This document shows, piece after piece, positions 56,297 through 64,000 of a DNA stretch of 64,000 bases. Source of the stretch: Chrysomallon squamiferum (taxonomy: Eukaryota > Mollusca > Gastropoda > Neomphalida > Peltospiridae); the NCBI GenBank assembly GCA_012295275.1, contig CM022671.1, positions 6,977,227-7,041,226 on the forward strand, given 5' to 3'. The notes under the pieces were generated by a model. That model was not told the DNA's origin and did not search any database. It saw nothing but the letters and a program-made list of their open reading frames with translations. Positions within the stretch are counted from its first letter, which is position 1, and every line of letters begins with the position of its first letter. The translations under genes were made by a program, and so were the position numbers.

Positions 56297-57812
56297 ACAA
56301 ACAAATAAATAAATAAAAAATAATGAAACAAAAATATACATAAATAAATATTGAGAAAATAAATAAGAACAAAAACAACGGTGACGACAGCAGCTAACAG
56401 TTTAAAAATATAAACTATTATAAGCACATAATATACACTGTATGAAGCACGTAATATAAACTATGTTAAACATGTAACATAAACTATATTAAATATACAA
56501 TATATTAAGAACGTAATGTAAACTATATTAAATATGTAATATAAACTATGTTAAACATATAATTATAAACTATGTTAAACTAGTAGTATAAACTGTATTA
56601 AACTATATAATATAAACTTTATTAAACATGCAATATAAACTATGTTAAACACGTATTATAAACTATGGTAAACATATAATATGAACTATGTTAAACCTGT
56701 AGTATAAATTTTATCAAACACGTAATATAAACTATGTTAAACATATAATATTAAACGTGTAGTGTAAACTGTATTAAAACGTAATATAAAATATATTAAA
56801 CATGTAATATAAACTATATTAAACATGTAATATAAACTATGTTAAACATATAATATAAACTATATTAAACATATAATATAAACTATATTAAACATGTAAT
56901 ATAAACTATATTAAACATATATTATAAACTATGTTAAACATATAATATAAACTATGTCAAACTTGTAGTATAAACTGTATTAAACACATAAGATAAACTA
57001 TGTTAAACATGTAACATAAACTATTTTAAACACGTAATATAATTATGTTAAAAACGTAATATAAAATATGTTAAACATATAATATATAGTATAAACTATG
57101 TTAAATATGTAATATAAACTATGTTAAACTATATAATATAAACTGTATTAAGTATACAATATAAACTATATTAAACATGTAATATAAACTTTGTTAAACA
57201 CGTAATATAAACGATGTTAAACATATAATATTAAACTTGTAGTGTAAACTGTATTAAAAACGTAATATAACATATGTTAAACACGTAATATAAACTATAT
57301 TAAATATGTAATACAAACTGTTAACTATCGGGTAAAAACTGTATTAACATGGATTATCGATTGTAAAAAATTACCTTTGCGACTGCAGAATAATCCGGAT
57401 GGGACACTGTTAACCACAGCCTTTGTCTGAAAGAGTTATTGTCTCCACAGGGAGCGATATTGTCTAAGGCCACTTTGACGATGTTGAAAATACGCATGTC
57501 TTTGAGATGGTGAAAGTAAGATTTCCAACAGCAGTCGGCTATAGCCTCTTCGGGTATCCCCCAGTAAAACAGCTCCGCCTTGATCGCTGACGGACACACG
57601 TTGGGTGGCAAGTGAAGATCCCCCGTCCTGTACAGATCTAAGATAAACGGAACGAGTTTGGCGTTCCTGTCGAAAAAGTACTCGTTGGTGCGTGGATTGT
57701 ATTCGGGCGATGACGTGGTAAGCTGTGCCAGGCGGGTTCCAGGGTACCTTTGCAGTGTCTCTCGCTTCACCACAAAATGTTTGCCGGACGCGTTAATTCT
57801 GATCACATCCAT
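55221..57812 (-). CDS. Voltage-gated K+ channel alpha subunit (Kv, T1-bearing, Shaw/Shab-like), diverged
   Basis: Two coding exons, 57375-57812 and 55221-56159, join in phase after VAK (GTAATT donor, TTTATTTCAG acceptor), giving 458 residues. Residues 1-~110 form the T1 tetramerisation domain with an exact HX5CX20CC zinc motif (LHLPPNVC to DCC), the hallmark of Kv2/3/4 rather than Kv1. S1-S6 follow. The filter is TMTTVGYGD (354-359). The S4 segment, YVLRFGFGLRVFRMFHLAKH (~271-290), keeps R1, R3 and R4 but has F at R2 and H at K5. S6 reads IIISIPIAIIASSF, so the usual PxP gate motif is P-I-A (385-387). Family function is voltage-gated K+ flux at the plasma membrane; with these changes gating is likely altered. 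The start was chosen at the ATG giving MDVIRINASGKHFVV, a typical T1 opening. Confidence 0.94.
56165..56345. repeat. (TAAA)n tract in Kv intron beside exon 2 acceptor
   Basis: TAAA/CAAA units lie immediately upstream (minus strand) of the exon 2 acceptor at 56160. Confidence 0.95.
56430..57340. repeat. ~22-bp minisatellite filling the Kv intron
   Basis: About 40 degenerate copies of 'gtaatataaactatgttaaa' plus 'cat' occupy most of the 1.2-kb intron. The unit does not copy either splice junction, although many units contain 'cgtaat'/'tgtaat'. Confidence 0.94.
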
Positions 57813-58380
57813 GCTGGATGTGGGGAAAGTATTTGCTGTGCTGATTCGTTAGGCAGAGTCTCAAGCGTCAGATTATTGATTTGACAGACGTTTTCATTGT
57901 GTATGTTCTGTTTCAGATTGGTGGTTCTCCGTTTAGAGATGAATCTGCTGCAAAACGATTTCAGCGTTTTCTCATCAACTGACACTGACGTTTCTGCTGT
58001 TATCGACGTCTTTTCCTGACATTTTCTTTTATTTCTCTCTCTCTCTGTCGTTCTCGTTCATTTCATTTTTCTCCTTATTGCTCGTCTCTTCGTTTCTTCT
58101 CGTGAGTTAGCTCTCTTCCTTTTTTTTTTTTTTTTTTTCTTGTCTTTCTCTTGTTTTGTTTTTCTATTGTTCTTTCCTGCGTGTGTCCTGTTTCTCTTCT
58201 GTCATATCTTTTCAATGTCATCATTTTCTTCTTTTTACTCTCATGCTTAAAAATTTCACTATCCTATAACGAAACTTCATATGCACACACACACAACACA
58301 CATACATCTCTATGTGTGTATATATGCCTAAATATGTGTTTTCATAAATGGTTAACTACCGACATACAACAATTATATGC
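57813..58380. other. Kv 5' flank / promoter region
   Basis: Unique, pyrimidine-rich on the + strand (58020-58250), including poly-T 58121-58138. It probably holds the 5' UTR and promoter. The 60-codon frame 57803-57985 (-) starts at GTG and overlaps the Kv ATG out of frame; it is not called. Confidence 0.5.
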
Positions 58381-59300
58381 AAATAAAAATCACACAGATG
58401 TACCGATGTACAAAACACATACATTCAAACGTAGACACAAATGTATAAAACACAGATGTATAAAATATACACATGTAAAGACAAATATAGAAATGTGTAT
58501 ATAAAAAAAAAACATACATTCAAATATAGAGACAGTGATGTATAGAACACATATATTCAAACACGTGTATACATATGCAAAACATAGAGCCAAATTCAAA
58601 CAAAAACATATACAAAACTCACACCTACCTAAATACGCAAACATATAAAACACATAGTCACAAATACAAATAGACACACGTTCAAGCATAAAGATATATT
58701 TAGAAAAAACGCAAAAAAGCAAAAACATATTCAAACAAAGAGATACATAAAATACGTTAATTCGTATACTGTAATATAAAATACACACAAGTAGATAAAG
58801 CAAACAGATATAAAAACATACACATACATATACGAAACATATAAAGATACACACTGATGCATAAAACATATACACAAATATATAAAATATACATACAAAT
58901 ATATAAAAGACACAAATATATAAAACACAAATGTTGAAAATATCCACACAAATATATAAAACATCAGATATATATAAAGTATGCACATAAATACATAAAC
59001 ATACACACTGATATACAAAACATATACACAGATATATAAAACATACACGCAAATATATAAAACATTCACGTAAATATACAAAACATACAAATTGTTTTAA
59101 ATATACAAATATATAAAACATATACACAAATATACAAAATATAAAACATAAAACATACAAAGATATAAAATATACACACAGATATACAAAATATATACAC
59201 AAAGATATAAAACATACACACAAATATACAAATCATACATACAAATGTATAAAACATACACACGGATATATAAAACACGAACACATTAATATATAAACAG
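58380..59300. repeat. Degenerate 'acatataaaacacac' repeats
   Basis: Imperfect units of about 14-30 bases such as 'acacaaatatataaaacata' span the region. The minus-strand Cys/Tyr/Phe-rich frames (e.g. 277 codons) are translations of it and lack domain features. Confidence 0.88.
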
Positions 59301-59631
59301 AGTACAAAGGTAGGCACGTACATCATTATTAGTTATCATCATTATTATGTGGGAAATCTGAAAGCTGTCTTCCTAAAGAATTGATCAGAAATTAATGGTA
59401 ATGAAAAACACATTTGATACCTGTATGAAACAAACAGAGGATAGGCTCATCTAGGAAACTTCACTGGAATCTGTTGCACTAACGATTAAAGGTGTGTTTG
59501 CACATTTTAATTTTTTATCCATGGAAACAGATGTAATATCTGGTAAATGCAGTTTATCATGAAGGACAAGATAAATATGATTTTTTTCACACAGACAATA
59601 AACGTCAGAAACACTTTGGAATAGTTACGTC
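59301..59631. other. Unique AT-rich spacer
   Basis: I see no gene, tandem repeat or recognisable element here. Confidence 0.5.
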
Positions 59632-59785
59632 TATGTATTTTAGGATTTAAATAGTCTCTGTCGTATGCACGTCTGAATAGACTCTGCACATAGACAATAT
59701 TCTGGGGAACGCACTGGCGCAGGAGGACAAAGTTCAATCACGACCTCGGATGCCGGTTAAGAGACTCGAACGCGCATGGCACCCA
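59632..59785 (-). mobile_element. SINE-like element with B-box-like motif (copy 2 of 36.6 kb element)
   Basis: The reverse complement reads GCGCGTTCGAGTCTCTTAAC, then CGAGGTCGTGATTGAACTTT, then GTCCTCCTGCGCCAGTGCG, and matches 36630-36740. GTTCGAGTCTC (59761-59771, complement) fits a pol III B box. The expected A-box side is replaced by a (GTAT)n tract. It is likely a truncated tRNA-derived SINE. Confidence 0.6.
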
Positions 59786-59794
59786 TTACGTCTA

Positions 59795-60075
59795 TGTATG
59801 TATGTATGTATGTATGTATGTATGTATGTATGTATTTATGTATGTATGTATGCATGTATGTATATAGGTATGTATGTATGTATGTATGTATGTATGTATG
59901 TATGTATGCATGTATGTACGTATGTATGTATGTATGCATGTATGCATGGTTGTATGTATGTATGTATGTATACATGTATGCATGTCTGTGTGCTTATATC
60001 AATGTATGTGTGTATGCATATATGTATGTCTGAATATACGTATGAGTGTGTGCATAAATATATGTATGAATGTAT
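59795..60075. repeat. (GTAT)n microsatellite
   Basis: Imperfect GTAT/GCAT units follow directly from the SINE-like element. Confidence 0.96.
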
Positions 60076-60470
60076 GTTTGTAGGCGTTTGTTGTTATCCG
60101 TCTGTATATTTTTTCTATCTACCTATCTATAATAATGATAATCATAATAATAGTGATGATGATAATAATAATAAGAAGAAGAAGAAGAGTGAAAGAAAGA
60201 TAGAAAGAAAAAACACGACAACAATTGAATAAATTCCACCTACTTTATAGATATTATTTTCAATACGCGTTACTCACATCAAGAGGAGCACGGGTCAGTT
60301 TTACTGGAGATAAACCCGAGCAAATCAATAACAGCTGCACACAGGCCTCACAGTGTTCACCACGTTCTGTGCTTTCAAATCTGCTGATCATCCAAACTTG
60401 TGAAACGCCGAGAAAGTTATACATCAGTATGTATGTAGCAACAGTTCGTGACTACCCTAGACAGCTGAAA
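60076..60470. other. Spacer with a short unique segment
   Basis: An ATA/GAA microsatellite (60120-60215) is followed by a GC-balanced unique segment (60235-60470) with no recognisable protein match. Confidence 0.5.
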
Positions 60471-60474
60471 CATA

Positions 60475-61326
60475 CACACATTCATACACACACATATAGA
60501 TACATACACACATACATACATGCATGAATACATACATACATATATACATAAATACATACATGCACACACATACACACAAATATACATATATACATACATA
60601 TACACATACATACATACAAACACACACACATATATACATACATACATACACACACACATACATGCATGTATACATACATACACACACATACATATACACA
60701 TATATATAAATACATACATACATACACACACGTACATACACACATACATACACACATATATACATAGATATATACATACATAGATACATAAATACATACA
60801 CACACGCATACATACATACACACACATACATATACACATATATATAAATACATACACACACATACATACACACATACATACACACATATATACATAGATA
60901 CATACATACATAGATACATAAATACATACACACACATACATACATACACACACATATACACATACATTCATATATACGTACAAACATACATACAAACACA
61001 CATACATACACACACATATACATACATACATACATATATACAAACATACACATACATATATACATACATAGATACATACATACATACATACATACACATA
61101 CATACACACACATACATGCATACATATATATACACACATACATACATACACACATACAAACATACATAGATACATAGATACATACATACACACATACATT
61201 CACACATACATACATACACATACATACATACATACATACACACATACATACATACATACATACACATACATACATACATACACATACATACATACACACA
61301 TAATACATACATACATACATACATAA

Positions 61327-61359
<33 letters not shown>

Positions 61360-61365
61360 TGTATA
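60475..61365. repeat. (ACAT)n/(ACAC)n array, ~890 bp
   Basis: Long imperfect ACAT/ACAC array. Open frames of up to 299 codons of Cys/Val/Tyr/Met on the minus strand are artefacts of the stop-free tetranucleotide. Confidence 0.97.
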
Positions 61366-61635
61366 AAGATATTTGTCTACTTATCTAGCATGTATCAACT
61401 CTGTGACTGGAAATTAATTGTGTTGTATGATATACGATATAAATAAATCGATAAAGCCTCGGCGATATTAATATGCTGAAAAATAAATAAATGTATCTTT
61501 CTTTATCTGGGTACGTTTCATATATCACGAACGATTAAGAAAATAGCGACATTTGATAAAGAAAGAAAAAACCTTCAAGGTTATTCACTAATATAGAGGT
61601 CATCGAGAACACACGTGTAAAACAAACTCACGGAA
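61366..61635. other. Unique AT-rich spacer
   Basis: Nothing recognisable was seen. Confidence 0.5.
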
Positions 61636-61639
61636 TTTA

Positions 61640-62075
61640 CATTCACTAACATTGAGTACAGTACTTACATACTAGTATTCAGTGCAATGCATATATACTA
61701 ACATTGAGTACAATACTAACATACTAACATTGAGTGCATAAATTACACACTAACATTGAGTACAATACTTACATACTAGCATTGAGTGCATAAATTACAT
61801 ACTAACATAATGTACAATACTTACATACTAGCACTGAGTGCATAAATTACACACTAACATTGAGTACAACACTTACATACTAGCATTGAGTGCAATACTT
61901 ATATACTAACACTGAGTACAATACTTACACACTAACATTGAATACTGAAGTTACACACTAATATTGAATACAATAGTTAGACACTAACGTTGAGTACAGA
62001 AGTTACACAGTAACATTGAATACAATAGTTACACACTAACATTGAATACATAAGTTACACCACTAACGCTAAATA
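61640..62075. repeat. ~31-bp minisatellite ('actaacattgagtacaatac')
   Basis: About 14 degenerate copies alternate between 'gagtacaatacttacatact' and 'gagtgcataaattacacact' types. Confidence 0.93.
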
Positions 62076-62980
62076 CATAAACAGAAACACTGTATGAATA
62101 ATTATATTATGACAATTTTATTTTAGTATGTTCAAGCTTGAAAAATGTGTAGCATTTCCAATATTTGTTTAAAATATGCATATATAAGAGAAACCTATAA
62201 AAGGGAAAAGAATTAAAACGTTTAAAAAAGTAGATTAGAGTTTTGCAAAGACATAAATTATATTTTAAAAAAAACAACTTTATAGCCCATTATTTTACTA
62301 ACAGATCAGTGTAATAAAAGTGGTCATTATGCAATACGAAACCGTTAATAGACACGAAATTCACTGTTTAAAGTAAACCAGCCACGCCATCCACACAGGC
62401 AGAGCTTGTTATCTCCACACACAAACATAAAAATTTAGGAGGTAAGTAAAACTTGTTCTTGTTTCTTATCATTTTTATTTTTATTTTTTTAATTTTTTTT
62501 TTTTTTAAGAAGAAGAAATAAAGCAGAGTATGAAAGATAATTATGTCCTACAGTTTCTGCGGTAATCGCCCGGGATGTAGATAAACTTGTATAAATGGTA
62601 CTAAAATTAAGTCTACGTCTAGTGAATGTAATAATTAGGATCTGTCTACGTCCTTGTTCTCGTTAATTGCCCTTTTATCTGTATGCCGAGGTGTGGAAGT
62701 CAAAAGGTAATAACGAATTAATTCTGTACCACTGTGCAGATGTTAGAACTAGATCAGAAAAAGAAGAAGTAACAAAAAAAACAAAAGAAAACTCTAACAC
62801 GATCACCTGCTCAATTGGTACCCAAAACAGTAATGCTAGAATAAAAACGCTTCTCAAGCCGTTGATAAAGAAAACACAGCTCACACTGCAATGGTAATCT
62901 TGTAAACCAATTAGTTCCTTCTGTTTCCCAGGACTTCGTAATTCGGCAAACCAGAGTATACAACGTCCCTGGTCGACACC
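62076..62980. other. Unique spacer, no gene recognised
   Basis: AT-rich with a GC-balanced stretch 62540-62960. The 76-codon frame at 62667-62897 (+) has no recognisable domain or splice context and is not called. Confidence 0.5.
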
Positions 62981-62983
62981 TTT

Positions 62984-64000
62984 TCTTTATCAGTTGTCAA
63001 ACAGTATTCTGTAAGATATTTACTGTGTACGTATAACAGCTGTGTTATATAGTTTCTTTATCAGTTGTCAAACAGTATTCTGTAAGATATTTACTGTGTA
63101 TGTATAACAACTGTGTTATATAATTTCTTTATCAGTTGTCAAACAGTACTGTGTAAGATATTTACTGTGTATGTATTACAACTGTGTTATATAGTTTATT
63201 TATCAGTTGTCATACAGTACTGTGTAAGATATTTACTGTGTATGTATTACAACTGTGTTATATAGTTTCTTTGTTATACAGTACTGTGTAAGATATTTAC
63301 TGTGTATGTATTACAACTGTGTTATATAGTTTCTTTGTTATACAGTACTGTGTAAGATATTTACTGTGTATGTATTACAACTGTGTTATATAGTTTCTTT
63401 GTTATACAGTACTGTGTAAGATATTTACTGTGTATGTATAACAACTGTGTTATATAGTTTATTTATCAGTTGTCATACAGTACTGTGTAAGATATTTACT
63501 GTGTATGTATTACAACTGTGTTATATAGTTTCTTTGTTATACAGTACTGTGTAAGATATTTACTGTGTATGTATAACAACTGTGTTATATAGTTTATTTA
63601 TCAGTTGTCAAACAGTACTGTGTAAGATATTTACTGTGTATGTATAACAACTGTGTTATATAGTTTCTTTATCAGTTGTCAAACAGTATTGTGTAAGATA
63701 TTTACTGTGTATGTATAACAACTGTGTTATATAGTTTATTTATCAGTTGTCATACAGTATTGTGAAGATATTTACTGTGTATGTATTACAACTGTGTTAT
63801 ATAGTTTATTTATCAGTTGTCAAACAGTACTGTGTAAGATATTTACTGTGTATGTATTACAACTGTGTTATATAGTTTCTTTGTTATACAGTACTGTGTA
63901 AGATATTTATTGTGTATGTATTACAACTGTGTTATATAGTTTCTTTGTTATACAGTACTGTGTAAGATATTTACTGTGTATGTATTACAACTGTGTTATA
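62984..64000. repeat. 71-bp tandem repeat with a shorter variant, runs off the window
   Basis: Fifteen or more copies of a unit containing 'gtaagatatttactgtgtat' and 'aactgtgttatatagttt'. Full units carry 'atcagttgtcaaacag' (71 bases); short ones lack part of it (about 60 bases). Copies are nearly identical, so the array is young. The right boundary is outside the window. Confidence 0.96.

Noticed and set aside
57803-57985. 60-codon frame overlapping the Kv start (possible upstream ORF)
   Set aside because: It begins with GTG, has no ATG and no similarity; the Kv T1 domain starts cleanly at its own ATG.
58390-61360. Long minus-strand frames up to 299 codons (Cys/Val/Tyr/Met)
   Set aside because: Stop-free translation of ACAT/ATAC repeats; no exon structure or domain.
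62667-62897. 76-codon frame (+)
   Set aside because: No recognisable domain, no splice context and AT-rich surroundings; too weak to call.

Overview
This is a eukaryotic, animal-type window: AT-rich, full of microsatellites and minisatellites, with GT-AG introns and nuclear metazoan genes. The gene set (PPIL1, CHCHD2/10, a UBASH3/TULA phosphatase, intronless Kir channels with a TM2 glutamate, a NACHT-WD protein, a diverged Kv channel) fits an invertebrate, most likely a mollusc or other spiralian; this taxonomic guess rests on general impression only. All exon models below were built by hand by matching splice sites and reading phase across introns.

Layout. (1) 1206-1930 (-): first two coding exons of PPIL1; the rest lies left of the window. 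(2) 4386-6370 (+): complete four-exon CHCHD2/CHCHD10-like gene. (3) 8395-18069 (+): complete twelve-exon UBASH3 (TULA) gene with UBA, 2H phosphoesterase, SH3 and histidine-phosphatase parts. (4) 22919-34000: a cluster of three single-exon inward-rectifier K+ channel genes, Kir-A (-), Kir-B (+) and Kir-C (-). A is intact; B and C are broken by small indels as the sequence stands. Between B and C lie a diverged satellite interrupted by a probable hAT-type insertion with an 8-bp target duplication, an ~800-bp mariner-like MITE and a duplicated segment. (5) 35214-52694 (-): a 28-exon NWD-type NACHT/WD-repeat gene of about 1,715 residues. (6) 55221-57812 (-): a two-exon voltage-gated K+ channel with T1 domain and unusual S4 and S6. 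(7) 57813-64000: gene-free repeat DNA.

The most unusual signal is structural. In both large genes, several introns contain minisatellites whose repeat unit is a copy of the adjacent exon-intron junction, so that strings of decoy splice sites sit beside the real one. I find this at UBASH3 exon 8 donor, exon 9 donor, exon 10 acceptor and exon 12 acceptor, and at the NWD-like gene's exon 2 donor, exon 13 acceptor and exon 16 acceptor. In several arrays each unit has the form pyrimidine tract-CAG|GT, i.e. an acceptor abutting a donor, the layout of a recursive-splicing (zero-length exon) site. This looks like a repeated mode of intron growth here, and the decoys could affect splicing.

The genes do not form a pathway. 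The only functional cluster is the ion-channel group (three Kir genes and, 21 kb away, one Kv gene).
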